Below, one piece after another: positions 10,376 through 22,336 of a stretch of DNA of 64,000 nucleotides; the first letter of the stretch is position 1; every line of letters begins with the position of its first letter. Source of the stretch: Hemicordylus capensis (lineage: Eukaryota > Chordata > Lepidosauria > Squamata > Cordylidae); contig NC_069662.1 of the NCBI RefSeq assembly GCF_027244095.1, forward strand, positions 17,634,501-17,698,500. Reading direction: 5' to 3'. A program made the translations under genes and the position numbers. The notes below the pieces were generated by a model, which had not been told where the DNA came from, made no database searches, and was given only the letters and a program-made list of their open reading frames with translations.

Positions 10376-13300
10376 ATGACGCAAGAAAACATTTTCCTCT
10401 TCGTCCCCAACCTCATTGGTATGTAATGGGCTGGGTGGGCGCCTGGGTGGGAAGGGTCTGCGAAGGAGCAGTATTGGCACCAGGCGCACGTCTTCAGGGC
10501 AGGAAAAGGCCTGGTTCTTGATTGGGGCGGGGCGGGGGCTTTGCCAGGGGTGGCCCTGCCCGATGGGGTGTTTCATGCTCAGAGGCGGTATATCTCCGAG
10601 TATTCGATGCTGAGCACTGGATGCCGCCTTGAGGTTTCCTGGAAGTATCTGGCTGGGCCTTTGATCGGCTCCTACAGGGTGCTGCTTATGCTCTTAAGGG
10701 GTTGTGGCTCGCCTGTGGCTCTGCTCCCTTTTCTCCTCTCCCTCAAAACACTGTCCCATCCGGTCAACTTGCGCGGCTGCTGTCTTCATCACTGGCAGTG
10801 TTGCTGTTGCTGTAGCTGAAGGCTACAGATCACTCGCCTGTCTGCGACCTGGGTCAGCCTGGACATTTCTGCACTGTCCTTATATACTGAAAACGAAGGG
10901 GAGAAAGTGTCCCTAAATCCCAGAATACATTTCTCTTCCTCTCCAGCCCCTCTGCAGAGAGCGCTGCAGACTAATTCAGGGGTGGCCAACTCAAAGCTCT
11001 TCTTCAAGGTGTTGTGATTCAGTGTAGCTGGGGATTATGGGAGTTGTAGTCCAGCAACCGCTGGAGAAGCTCAGGTTGGCCACCCCTTGATTTGAGGTTT
11101 AGAGCCTGGAATGTCTCTGGCTTCAAAAACTGAGAATTGGGACAGTGGGTAACGGTGTGGGTGGCAGGAACCTGCTGAGAACATGGGAGGCTGCCTTCTA
11201 CCGAGTCGTAAGTCCATCTAGCCCAGTGGTGTCTGCTGTCACTGGCACCCTGGCAGTGGCTCTCCAGGTATTCAGGCAGGGGCTTTCCACGTTACCTGCT
11301 ACCTCATCTTAAACCGGGGACCTTCTGCTTGCAGAGCTATCACTAGTGCAGGGGTGAGGGTGGGGGCTGCTGGGTGAAGAGTAAAAGATTCAAATACATA
11401 GTCTTTTCTCCCTCCTCTTCCCTTTGCAGGTTATGCCCGCATCATCTTTGCTTTTGTGGCTTTCTATTTTATGCCAACATCCCACTTGACAGCATCTTTT
11501 TTCTACCTGCTTAGTGGTTTCCTTGATGCCTTTGATGGCCATGCAGCCCGGGCTCTTAACCAAGGTAGGTTCCTTCCTTCCTGTTTGCACATAATAGCAG
11601 AGGGCAAATGAGTATTTTATGAAGGGAGTTGATAAAAGATGCATTAAAACACTGTTGGGTGGGCTTTCACCCAGCAACACAAACCACCCAATGATTTTTT
11701 TTTAAACCAAGAACAACAAAAAATGGACATCCATTTTTTGTTGGTTTGGGGTTTTTAAAAACAAAAATCATTTTAACAAAAAATCTAATTTAAAAATTGG
11801 ATTTTTTGTTAAAATGATTTTTTAAAAAAATGATTATATAATTTTAATTTGAAATATATGTTAAAGCTCACAAGATCATTAAGAATAGGCATTATAACTG
11901 CTAATTATATATGATGGATATAATTGTTCATAGCAGTATATACAAATGAGAGGTAACTGACAGGTTCAGCTCTCTCTTTCTCTCTGCTAGTTTGTGTAAA
12001 GGAGGAAGAGTGTGAGTTGGTCATGCCCTAACTGCTCTTTAAAAGGACTGGGACAAAGAAGGTCAAAAATTGAAGTGGAGGAGGAAGGCTCTGGAGATAA
12101 AATGCAAAAAGGGGAAAAGAGTAGAAAATGAATCAAAGACAAAACTGAGTAGACTATTTCTGAAGTCCTGTGGAATAATCCTGAGTCGTGTTTGTACAAT
12201 TTAAAAGTCTTTTGGGTGATGGAGATTGTCCTAATACTGTGTGACAATATATCCCCCCAATATCCTTGATTGAAAAATGTTTTGCCTTCCAATGGCTACA
12301 CAACTATCTCATGAACTTAGCTTTGGTTACTAAATGAAATGATCAGATCATTGTTCTGTTTCTTGATCAGAAGAGCCCCTGGTGGCGCAGTGGTAAAAAC
12401 TGCCGCCCTGTAACCAGAAGGTTACAAGTTCAATCCTGACCAGGGGCTCAAGGTTGACTCAGCCTTCCAACCTTCCGAGGTCGGTAAAATGAGTACCCAG
12501 AATGTTGGGGGCAATATGCTAAATCATTGTAAACCGCTTAGAGAGCTTCAGCTATAGAGCGGTATATAAATGTAAGTGCTATTGATGTAGCTGCAAAATT
12601 ACTCTGAATTTTTTTCAAATGCCAGTGTGGTGTAGTGGTTAGAGTGGTTAGTGCTGGACTAGGACTGGGGAAACCCGAGTTCAAATCTCCATTCAGCTAT
12701 GATACTTGCTGGGTGACTCTGGGCCAGTCACTTCCCTCTCAGCCTAACCTACTTCACAGGGTTGTTGTGAGGAGAAACTTAAGTATGTAGTACACCGCTC
12801 TGGGCTCCTTGGAGGAAGAGCAGGATATAAAATGTAAAAATAAAAATAAACAAATCAGTCCTTTACAATATATGATGTAGCTACTTTCTAAACATAAAAT
12901 GTACATCTGTCTCTGAGTAATAAATAATTACTTTTTGGCCCACCAAGCCAAAAAGAGCTCAACAGCCATTGATGGCAGTTTACCAGGGACTGAGTGGACC
13001 GCCTGTTTTTGCTGCCTGCCTAGGACTGCAAGAATTGCTGATGTACATCCAGATTAACAAAGTATGGGTGCTGGCTCAGAAGTGCTGGTGCTGCTGAAGG
13101 GGTTCTAATGCAGTACAAGCAAATGGACAGGGACAAATTTCAGTTACCTCCCCTTTCCCAGAAGCACTTTGTGCCGCCTGAAAATATGTCCCTGAGGGTC
13201 ATGTAGCCCTACTGCTATAGGTGGGAACTCAGCACCAGCACTTTGTAGTCTGGATGTCGGCCATCAAGTTGTGGGCAGGTGACAATATGTGGCTGGTCAA

Positions 13301-15981
13301 CCATATTTATTTGTTTGTTTGTTCGATTTCTATACCGCCCTTCCAAAAAATGGCTCAGGGAGGTTTACACAGAGAAAAAACAAATATGAGATGGCTCCCT
13401 GTCCCCAAAGGGCTCATATTCTAAAAAGAAACATAAGATGGACACCAGCAACAGTCACTGGAGGTACTGTCTTGGCGGTGGATAGGGATATTCAGTTTGG
13501 TGGGTCACCAGTTGAGCAGCCTGCTGTATATTGTATGAGCACCTCCCTCTCAGTGTGTACATTCGGCACATGCAGCTCCCGGTCCCTCCTAATGTATGCC
13601 ATTCCTCCCAGGCACTCGCTTTGGCGCCATGCTGGACATGTTGACAGATCGCTGTGCCACCATGTGCCTGTTGGTGAACCTGGCTATGCTCTACCCTGAA
13701 TCTGCCCTCTTGTTCCAACTCAGCATGAGCCTTGATGTGGCTTCCCATTGGCTGCATCTCCACAGGTATCTGCTAGGAAAGGGGAGGGGTTAACCTTAGC
13801 AGTGCAAGGCACATGACCTCTTGAGTACCTTTGGGGTCGGGGGCTGTCCCTGATCTGAAACTAAGGCTACAGTCCTATGCACAGTCCTAAGCCCCATCCA
13901 TTGGGACTTACTTCTGAGTAAATGTGCTGTATGTTTTGTAAGTGATTGGGCTGTAACTTTTCGCGTTCCCTTATTAGCCTTGCAGTGTTCCAAATTAGCA
14001 TAATGTGTTCCTTTCCTTCAGAATTGGCTTGCAAACGTGAACCCTCTTCAAATGGCAGAATAAGCTTGTGGTACAGTCTTTCCTGGCCTGCACCACTTCA
14101 GACTGTAGATTGGGGATTGTGTGTATGAATGCTCTCCCACATATTATTATTATTATTCATTATTTTCGATTTCTATATTATATACTATATATATACTATA
14201 TTTTCGATTTCTATAACTTTGTGAATCAGATCTGATCTCTGCCAGTCACTAGGTGTCACTAGGTGACACTCACTAGGTGTCCTTAGGCCCGCGGTGTGCT
14301 CTCAGCCTCAATCCCCCACCATCTGCAATATAGTGTTAATACTGTCCTACCTTATAGGGTTGTTATAACAGTTACAAGAAGATATTATACAGGAGGCCTG
14401 TTGGACATTCTAAAGCACTATATATATTTACAGTTGGTGAAAGCTAGCATATGGCGGGGGCAGGGAGAAGCCTAGGGGAACATTTCTATACAAGTTGCAA
14501 ATTTTCACTCTTTCCTATATCTGGTAAAAAAGAAAGAATAATAATAATTTTTTAAAAACCCAGGTCTGATGGAGGTGTGAAAAGAGAGGCTTTTTGTTAA
14601 GCCGAGATAGGAAGATCCAACAAAGGAAAAATCTGGACAGGGGGAGGAGTGGAAGGGAGTGCTGCAGTTTGGGAATGTGTTGGGAGGAAATGCTAAGAGC
14701 AATTAACTCCTGTCTCTGCCCCAACCAGCACAGTGGTAAAAGGTGCTGAGAGCCACAAGAGCATTGACTTGTCGGGGAACCGGATCCTACGGGTCTATTA
14801 CAGCTCCCGGGTGAGTGATATTTCTTACGAACTCTTCTTGCTGAACGTCTTCCTTCTCTGCCCTTTCCCATCACATCTTTGCAATCTCCCAGCTTCCTAT
14901 CCCTTGGCATCCTCTGCTCAAAATAATATCCGAGACCTGACCACCACTGCCTCTCATAGTCTGAATTGTGAGATTCCCCTACTCTCCTCTCTCCTCCTTC
15001 CCCATCTGCCACTCCCAGGATTCAATAACCATCTTGGAAGGAATGGACCGTAAGGGTGACTTCATTCGGAAATGCCCAGTAATGCCCAGTGAATTATAGG
15101 AGAAATAGTGCCTTCCATTTATCCCTATTATATTTTGCTGTCTCCTAGAAGAGGGCATCTATCTTCATCTGTGGCTATTGTATCTTAAGTTGTACTAGTA
15201 GATTCCCTTCAAATTGGAGAAGATGGACTGAGTGTCAAAGTGGCCATTTCCCCAAAAGCCTTTGGGACACTCTGAGTGCTGTTTTGTGATAACTGACTGT
15301 TGCTTTTATTGTACTCGTGGATTTCAAAAATATATATTTATATACTGTATAATATTGTGATACTGCATGGTTTTTAGGATTTATTTATTTAACATATTTT
15401 TATACCGCCCCAAACTCACATCTTTTGGCGGTTTAGGATGTTTGTAAGCTGCCTTAGAATGTTTTTAATATTAAAAGGTAGTCAATATTTTAATAACACA
15501 CTTATCTTTTATAAAAGCATGTATTTAGGTGCATGCACATACCTTGATTATCCACTGAAAGTGCGCACACACATGTGCAGATTGTCTACTTTATCCTTTT
15601 CCCCCTGGTCTGCTATATCTGATGTGGTCTTCCTCTTTCTTCAGCCCGTACTCTTCATTATGTGTGCTGGTAACGAACTCTTTTATTGTATGCTGTATCT
15701 GCTGTGCTTTGGCGAAGGACCAGAAGGTGAGTATAGAGATCTGAAGGGACTCTTCAGTGAGGGGCTGGAATTCTAGGGCATATCAGATGACTTCACTTCC
15801 ACCCACTTCTTTTTCTTTGCTCTTTCCAGTCCTGCTGGTGCACCTGGGTCTCTACCGCCTGGTACTGTGGGTTTCTGCCCCCATAGCCATCGCCAAGAGT
15901 CTCATCAGCCTAATCCACTTGGTCTGTGCCTCATGCAACATGGCTGCTTTGGACGCTGCTGAACGTGCAAAAAGGAAGTAG
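10376..15981 (+). CDS. CDIPT: CDP-diacylglycerol--inositol 3-phosphatidyltransferase (PI synthase)
   Basis: Six exons: 10376-10418, 11430-11564, 13612-13765, 14729-14810, 15645-15726 and 15830-15981. All have GT/AG ends and matching phases, giving 648 nt and 215 residues (human about 213). The enzyme joins CDP-diacylglycerol and myo-inositol to make phosphatidylinositol in the endoplasmic reticulum membrane. The CDP-alcohol phosphotransferase signature D-x2-D-G-x2-A-R-x8-G-x3-D-x3-D is complete: D47, D50, G51, A54, R55, G64, D68 and D72, split between exons 2 and 3. Hydrophobic segments follow (for example MCLLVNLAMLY and FIMCAGNELFYCMLYLL), and the C-terminus is basic (DAAERAKRK), like the human lysine tail. 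The start is the first ATG in frame with the conserved TQENIFLFVPN N-terminus, with A at -3. Introns 1-3 carry repeats. The gene looks intact and complete. Confidence 0.97.
10977..11089. mobile_element. MITE with inverted 'ggggtggccaac' ends, CDIPT intron 1
   Basis: The ends CAGGGGTGGCCAAC and GTTGGCCACCCCTTG are inverted copies. Inside is 'gattatgggagttgtagtcc', the same core word as in the other family B elements. The target duplication is not clear. Confidence 0.65.
11183..11350 (-). mobile_element. tRNA-headed SINE, minus copy, truncated
   Basis: It reads 'gaggctgccttctaccgagt ... ccatctagcccagtgg ... ttcaggcagg ... gggaccttctgcttgcagag'. This is the reverse complement of the tail-to-head order seen at 36355-36540. 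The tRNA-like head (box A) is largely lost. Confidence 0.6.
11706..11822. repeat. Two adjacent perfect hairpins in CDIPT intron 1
   Basis: The first is an inverted repeat centred near 11727 (caacaaaaaatgg against ccattttttgttg). The second has 23-bp perfectly complementary arms at 11763-11785 and 11800-11822 with a 14-base AT loop. Both arms share the word 'aacaaaaaat'. It may be a small foldback element, but no target duplication was identified. Confidence 0.7.
12371..12586 (+). mobile_element. tRNA-derived SINE, type 1
   Basis: The head has a box-A-like 'tggcgcagtggtaaaaac' and a box-B-like 'ggttacaagttcaatcc', as in a tRNA-derived Pol III promoter. The body includes 'ggtcggtaaaatgagtaccc' and ends 'gcggtatataaatgtaagtg'. 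A second copy in reverse lies at 33752-33977. It lies in CDIPT intron 2, next to another SINE. Confidence 0.8.
12621..12850 (+). mobile_element. tRNA-derived SINE, type 2 (Sauria-SINE-like)
   Basis: The head 'gtgtggtgtagtggttagag' and 'gagttcaaatctcc' are box A and box B. The body 'tgactctgggccagtcactt' and 'caggg ttgttgtgag' leads to a tail ending 'gaagagcaggatataaaatg'. Copies on the minus strand lie at 19842-20063, 33985-34206 and (partial) 63615-63716. The structure fits the Sauria SINE family of squamates as I know it. Confidence 0.8.
13308..13490 (-). repeat. L2-like LINE/SINE 3' tail, minus copy
   Basis: It contains 'gatttctataccgcccttcc' and 'caaagggctcat', then 'ccagcaacagtcactgg', the reverse of the tail seen at 45305-45490. 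It lies just before CDIPT exon 3. Confidence 0.6.
13860..13970. repeat. Short interspersed repeat ('gggacttacttctgagtaaa')
   Basis: The stretch 'gctacagtcctatgcacagt ... gggacttacttctgagtaaa' resembles short fragments at about 56285-56340 and 60880-60930 with the same 'rtcctatg ... tgagta' words. The family is unnamed; I recognise it only as a recurrent reptile repeat. Confidence 0.4.
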
Positions 15982-17300
15982 CATTTAAGGATGGCGGTGG
16001 TGGAGGAGGAGCATCGCTCCTCTCGTGCTTCCTGTGGGACCAGCTGCCAACCCTTTCTGTGATGGGACGGGGCTTTGCCTCGGATTAACCACTCCAATTG
16101 TGCAGTTCTTGCTTGATGTGATACCCCAACCCGTGATGCTTTGTGACCTGTGTGGGATGATGGGACAGGTCCTGCTCCTCCTAGCTTCCTCCTTCATCCC
16201 CATAATGCTATGCAGCATTTAGGAAACTGTTGGCTGATGGGGAGGAATTTACCTCAGTAATGGGTTGAAAGGGAAGACTCTGATTTGCCACTCCGAGGGC
16301 ATCTAATTGTCATTTGATGGTTTACAGGTCTATGCCTCACACCGGTGGTGTGTCTTTGGCAGAACAACATGACAGAAGCTCTCTGGAGTCCTGTCCTAGC
16401 TGTTTGTTTTCCAAAACTACAAAAAAATATGGGAGGGTACACATGTATGCATATCATTCCCAGAATTATCCAAATAAGGCCATGGGCAGCCTGTGGCTCA
16501 GTCACCATGTGGCTGTGATTTACTTCTGAACATACCAACAAGTTTGAAAGTGATTATCCTATGCTCTTATGAGGTAGCCCTATAGAGGCCTTGAGGGCCC
16601 CATATTCATGGTTCAGTATTGTCCCCTTGGGATTGCTAGTGGTTGCCCCATTTAACCTTTGTGCCGCCATTTGCATTGCTGGCCCAGGCTGCCCTTTCCC
16701 GCAGTATTTTCTGTCTCGCATGAATGGTTCTGCAGAAATGCTTGACCCTCAGGTGGCCATATGAAAACAGCTGTTTGAAACCCTGTCCCTAGTACACCGA
16801 CTCCCCACAATGCTTTGCTTCCAGAATGTCCGAATTTCTTCCTCTGCCACCATCAACTGTTTTGTTATACAGATGAGAGGCTCTATACTCTGGGGGAGCA
16901 GAGGGCACAGAGGAGCCATTTTGTGATAGTGGCATGGAGGATTCTTCTAGTGGCCAACAGCCCTTCTTATAACTTCACACACCACTCAGACTAACTGTAG
17001 TCAAAACCTGCTGATCCTTTTCTCTCAGTCATGTGTTGACACTATTGAAGGAGTGAGGTAAATAGTGACCAGTGTCAACATCCATCTTGTTTACCCATGA
17101 GACCCTCGTTCTTTCTTCTGGCCTGCCCCGAATGCCCTTTGGGGGGCAGACTTGCACTCCTGTTTCCTCTCCTATTTCCCCAGTCTATTAGATTCAGTTG
17201 CCATATTGTGTCATAGTTTTCCCCTTTTTGATCTGTTTTCAATGATGGCTAGGTTTACAATGATATGGTAGCCATCTTAGACTCACCTAGGTCTTTGGGG

Positions 17301-17357
<57 letters not shown>

Positions 17358-18163
17358 AAAATCCATCTATTATATTAATTCTGGGTGTGCCTTGGAATGT
17401 GTGTCCCAGAGCCCAGCTGATTGGCTGGGTGGCGGACGCACCTGATTGGCTGAGGTGCACCCAGGAGGATTGGTTGCCACGGCAGTGGCCCAGCCATGGA
17501 GGCCAGAGGTGGTGGGCCTGGCCCGGCCACCGAGGCAAGGTTCAGGAGTGGGGAAGGGGGGGGCAGAAGTGGCAGTGGTGAGGAGAGGTGGCTGGGCCTA
17601 GAAGCAGAGACTGGGGCAGAAGGGGGTGGGGAGAGGTAACCGCCGGCCCCAAAGAGCACACAGATGCTTTGTGCGGGGTCGGATAGTTTGCTCATATTAG
17701 CAATGGGATTTGGAGTGACTGTTGAGGTAGTGGAGACAGAGGAAGAGGTGGCGGCAGCAGGATTGGGCAGGCATATTAGAAGAGGCAAGTTAAGGAGCTG
17801 GAGTGGCGCTTGAGACTTGGCAGCTCTCCTGGAGCAAACAACTTTGGGTAACTGGTAACTCGCATCCTTGTATATTAAGCCAAATTAGATATATTTGCCA
17901 CCCGCATCCCTCAGCTAGAGTGGATGGGGGAGGGGGACCGTTTAGGTTGGGGTAACTATTCCTTCTTATTTCCCTGAAGGGGTCCCACACTGTCTCTTTC
18001 AGGATGGGGGACAGTGTTACCTTGCAGTGCCCTCTCCTACCTTCACAGTGTCACTGCCACACCTTCACGGCCACCCCAGTTGTATATAATTTGTATGTGA
18101 GTTTTTAAGAACAAAACCTGGTGCAATAATAGGCCTCTCTCTTTACAGAGTGGGAGTTGCTAA
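15982..18163 (+). other. CDIPT: Probable CDIPT 3' UTR
   Basis: There is no further coding sequence after the CDIPT stop. No AATAAA was seen before 18164, so the UTR may run about 2.2 kb. It contains a pure (CT)n tract at 17303-17354 and, after it, a GC-rich unit at about 17390-17640 with three 'gattggctg'-like words that may be an insertion. An earlier non-canonical cleavage site is possible. Confidence 0.45.
17303..17354 (+). repeat. (CT)n tract, about 52 bases
   Basis: An uninterrupted dinucleotide tract inside the presumed CDIPT 3' UTR. Similar pure tracts are at 5919-5986 and 26989-27029. Confidence 0.95.
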
Positions 18164-18169
18164 AATAAA
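18164..18169 (+). terminator. CDIPT: Candidate polyadenylation signal for CDIPT
   Basis: AATAAA is followed about 20 bases later by the GT-rich run 'gattgtgtgcc', a good match to a cleavage/polyadenylation site. Another AATAAA lies near 18528. Confidence 0.5.
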
Positions 18170-19216
18170 GACAACTATGTGACCATCTGATTGTGTGCCT
18201 TCATTTGGTGTTTCTGAAGTGACTGTTCTACATAATGGTGATATGGGCACAGTTCCCAGCTCAGAATTTAATCTACAGATTGTGGGATAAGACAGTATGA
18301 GCCCTCTCACAAAAGCATGGAGGCTGTACAGTGTTGCATTTAGGCACAAGCTAAGCAAGCTACAGCTTAGGGCCACGCATCATGAGCTGCCTCTGAATAA
18401 AATAAAAAAGACTACATTCAAGTTTTACATAATGTACTTCCGTTAAAGGTATTTGTAATGCAAATAGGTTTATTGCAAGATAACTGTTGTTGTTGGCAAA
18501 GTTGCAACAAAAAACTATTCTAAGTAAAAATAAAGCTTTTTTCTATTGTCCTTTTTTGTTTTGTTTATATATGTATTTAATACTATGGGGTAGTACAGTC
18601 TCCACAAGAGTGTGCTGCTGGCAAACCCCGCCCTCAAACTTACAAGCTTTTTAGCCACATTGTACCAGAGGAAAGCATTTGTCTGAGGAATCAATCATTG
18701 TGCATGGGGAGAGTTTCTTCTCAAGTACAACATTTGCCTCTGGCTGACATGATGAGGAAAATTGTTCAAAGAAGTCCCATTGAAACCAAGACAAGTTAGG
18801 CTTTAAGACAGGTTAGGCCTCACTCGTCTCTTTAATTTCAGTGGGATTACTTTGAATACCTTTCCTAATGTCAGCAACTGTCTGTGGGCAGAGAGTGGGG
18901 GCCAGGGCTTGGTAGCAAGCTCTCGTGGATTCTGTACCTCAGTACAGCCTCCACACTTTTGTAACAATGGCGCAGGGCTACAATCTAGAGGGAAGAGGAA
19001 TAGTGAGCAGGGCAGCCATGGGTGCTCTGGTGACAAATCCTTCTCTCCAGTTGTGTAAAGGGTTTCCTATGGATGACAACTCTGGATACTTCAGTCTAGT
19101 TCGTGTAAAACAGTGGGTAGAACTGTTCCTGGACTATACCACATCAGACTGTAGGCACGGCATTGTGTTTCTGAGTGCTCCTCTGTGCTTTCAAAAACCC
19201 TAGCTCCATTCACATT

Positions 19217-19268
<52 letters not shown>

Positions 19269-19841
19269 CTCTCGTTACCCCTACCCCTCCCTGGCAGAGT
19301 GTGTGCTTTGCCTGCAGAAGCTCCCTAGTTCAATCCATCAGGGAAAGGCCTCTGAAACTCTGCAGAGCCATTGCCACTCAGTGAGGACAAGACCGGCTCA
19401 GATGGATTAACAATCTGATTTAGAAGCAGGCAGCTTCGTATGTTTGTAAGTGGTGTAGTCTAGGAATAATTTTACCCCCATGCTGGCAACTGGTGTGAAC
19501 TAAGATTTCTTAAATGAGAGCAAAGAGCAAGAGTTAAGAGGAGTAGTCAGGGACACACACCCCAATAGGATGAGGGGTCCTTGACTGATCCTTTCCCCCC
19601 CCACAAGTTATGGAAACAGAAGCAGAATTGTTAGCTAAGATAGCTGGTGCTTTGTCTAGGGGCCGGAGAATGATCCAAGACTGTCAGCAAAGGGGTAAAG
19701 GTGGTTTGACCATAAAAGAGTAGATTTGGGGTGCCATTGAAGGAAGTAGAGGAGCAGACAAAACTCAGTCATGGGCTGTAAACTTCATTCAAAAGAAAGA
19801 GAACTGTACAAAAGGATGGACTGATGGCATAGTCTTCAGCC
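18170..19841. other. Intergenic, with (AC)n
   Basis: No gene recognised. A pure (AC)n microsatellite of about 48 bases lies at 19218-19266. Confidence 0.5.
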
Positions 19842-20063
19842 TTCTTATTTATTTATTACATTTATATTCTGCTCTTCCTCCAAGGAGCCCAGAGCGGTGT
19901 ACATAGTTACGTTTTTCCTCACAACAACCCTGTGAAGTACGTTAGGCTGAGAGAGAAGTGACTGGCCCAGAGTCACCCAGCAAATATGGTTGAATAGGGA
20001 TTTGAACTCGGGTCTCCCCGGTCCTAGTCCAGCACTCTAACCACTACACCACACTGGTTCTTA
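19842..20063 (-). mobile_element. tRNA-derived SINE, type 2, minus copy
   Basis: Reverse complement of the 12621-12850 element. It reads from the tail ('tctgctcttcctccaaggag') to the head ('ctctaaccactacaccacac'), and box B is present as 'gggatttgaactc'. Confidence 0.82.
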
Positions 20064-20984
20064 GACCTGGGGCCCACAGTGTCATCCTCAATGGGCTAGT
20101 TTTAACTTTTTAGACATACTATATATACAGTCTCTCTGTCTTTTACCAGGTATATCTGTGCTATGGCCATGTTGTTTAACAGTCATTCCTTTTCCATAGG
20201 AAACTCTAGGAATTGTAATTCCAGAGGGGTGGGGCAGTGTAAAGAGCTCTAATGGGATTCTTAGTACCTTCAACAAACTGCAGTGCCCAGGGTGATGGGG
20301 AGAAGCCAGATAACTAGTATAGAACTGGTATAAAAGTATAGTGGCACACACACACACCCCTTTCTCATGCACACACATACACACCTCTCTCCCTCACTCA
20401 TCTTTTTAAATTTATTTTTAAAAGCAAAAATGTGGAAGTGGTGCCAAATGCAGTACAAGACACCTTAGGTCAGACCATTATTTGCTGATGGATCCTAAAG
20501 AGCAATGTACTAATTAATATCAAGAAGCTCTCCTAGATGAGTTCCAAATGTGATTTCTGAAGTGCTGAACTTGCTTTGCAATCAGCTGTGATGCTTCCAA
20601 TTTCTGGATCCAAAACACCACAGCTTGGATGCTGTTTGGCTATTGCCAAAAGCATCATATAGAACCTTCCTTTGTATCTGTCTCCTGATAGGGCTGGGAG
20701 ATCAACCCAGTACTCTTTCCTAGTGAGTGTTGCTTTCTGGTTCCTCCCACCCCTCCTCTTGAAAAAGGGACCAGAATAGATGCTGTCAGTTGAGTAATTA
20801 TTGTTTTGTCTTTTTTGTGTGGAAACCCCAAAGAGATTCTCCTCCACTGCTCCGATTCAAGAATGTGTACTGTAAAGATTTGGCTTGGCAGTGGTACGTG
20901 GGGAAAGAATCTTGGTGTGTTTAGTAGACCACAACTTGAACATGAGCCAGCAATGTGATACAGCTGCTAATAAAGCTTATTGAT

Positions 20985-21245
20985 TGATTGAAACTTCTTA
21001 TATACCGCCTCCTCCAAAGACTCTAGGCAGTGAACAACAGAAATATCAACAACAATCAATTAAAAAAAAAAATTAAAGGGCAAACGCCTGGCGAAACAGG
21101 TGGGTCTTTAGAAGGGCCTTAAAAGCAGCCAGGAAAGGGGCTGAATGAATCTGGCGGGGAGGGGGAGAGTGTTCCAGAGAAGAGGGGAAGCCAAGATTAA
21201 TGCAGTCTTGGGCTGCATTAACAGAGGCATAAGTTGTGAGAAGTA
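20985..21245 (-). mobile_element. LINE 3' end (L2-like), C-terminal ORF2 piece
   Basis: On the minus strand it encodes pieces such as LLWNTLPLPARF and AAFKALLKTHLFRQAFAL, the typical last residues of L2-group LINE ORF2, followed by a 3' tail with 'ataccgcctcctcc' (plus strand). The pieces are in different frames, so the copy is dead. Confidence 0.65.
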
Positions 21246-21715
21246 ATCCTTCCACTCTGTTCTGTGGTGGTCAGAACTCACTTGGATCTCTGTTTGCATT
21301 TCTCCACACTGCATTTTAAGGAGGACACTAATAAACTGAAATGGATTCAGCAGGCCACAAAGATGTTAAGGGGAGTGGAAAACAAATCTTAGGAGGAATT
21401 GTGGAAGGGCTGTTACCCAGAAGGAGCTGACTTGTTCTCTGTTGCCCCCAGGTGCTGAACTAGAACCAGTGGGTTGAAATTACATGGAAGCAGATTCAGG
21501 CTCGACAGCAGGAGGGATTTCCTAACTGTAAGAGCGGTTTGACAATGGAACAGTTTCCCTTGTGCAGTGGTGGGCTGTCCTTCACTAGGAGTTTTCAAAC
21601 AGAGGCTGAACAGCTCTCTCTCAGGGATGCTGAAGCAGATTCTAGCACTGAGGAGGGGGCTGGATTAGAAGACTTCCAGGGTCCCTCCCCACTTGAAAGT
21701 TCTGTCATGCTATAT
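21246..21715 (+). mobile_element. CR1 LINE 3' end
   Basis: The order of words is that of CR1 3' regions: 'acaaagatgttaaggggagt', 'ccccaggtgctgaac', 'aaccagtgggttgaaattac', 'gagggatttcctaactgtaa', 'gaggctgaacagctctctct', then 'tagaagacttccagggtccc'. It is 5'-truncated, as is usual for CR1. It lies directly against the L2-like fragment on its left. Confidence 0.75.
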
Positions 21716-22079
21716 ATAGGGCATGCACAACAGAATGGTGGAGTCTCACCTGAGATGCAAAATTCAGCAGCATGAGGATTTTTGCATTTTTAAAATCAAG
21801 TTTCTGACCAAATGGCTGCACCCATAAACATGTAAATGTTTGACTTATGCTTCAGAAGATGAAATGATAAGCCAGTGAGGGATGTATAGCCTTGTTCCAT
21901 AGTTAACAAACGTGGAATTAATGATGAAAAATGAAAATGAGTTGCATCTACAGTTGTCCTTAAACTGTAACATTCAGAGCATAATTAAATTGCAGAATTT
22001 GGTTTTCCTTGCTGTAGAATTTTTGAAATTTTTTTAGTACAATGTTTACATAGCCCTAGCTAAGTCAGTGGAACTTGCT

Positions 22080-22305
22080 ATTGTCTTTGAGCAATCATAA
22101 GAGCAACCCTGCTGGATCAGGCCCAAAGGCCTATGTTTCTGACAGTGTGCTGTTTCTCACAGCGGCCCACCAGATGCCTCTGGGAAGCACACAGGCAAGA
22201 GATGAAAGCATGCCGTCTTTCCTGCTGTTTCTCCCCTGCAATTGGTATTCAGAGGCATCCTGCCTCTGAGCCTGGAAGTAGCCTATGGCCATCAAGTAGC
22301 TGGAA
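22080..22305 (+). repeat. Interspersed repeat ('ccaccagatgcctctgggaa')
   Basis: Shares long words with 56344-56500: 'ctggatcaggcc', 'ccagatgcctctgggaag', 'cacacaggcaagag', 'ctgctgt'. This is an old reptile repeat of undetermined class. Confidence 0.6.
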
Positions 22306-22336
22306 AGACGGGCAGAGACTGGCTTCATGCATCTGA

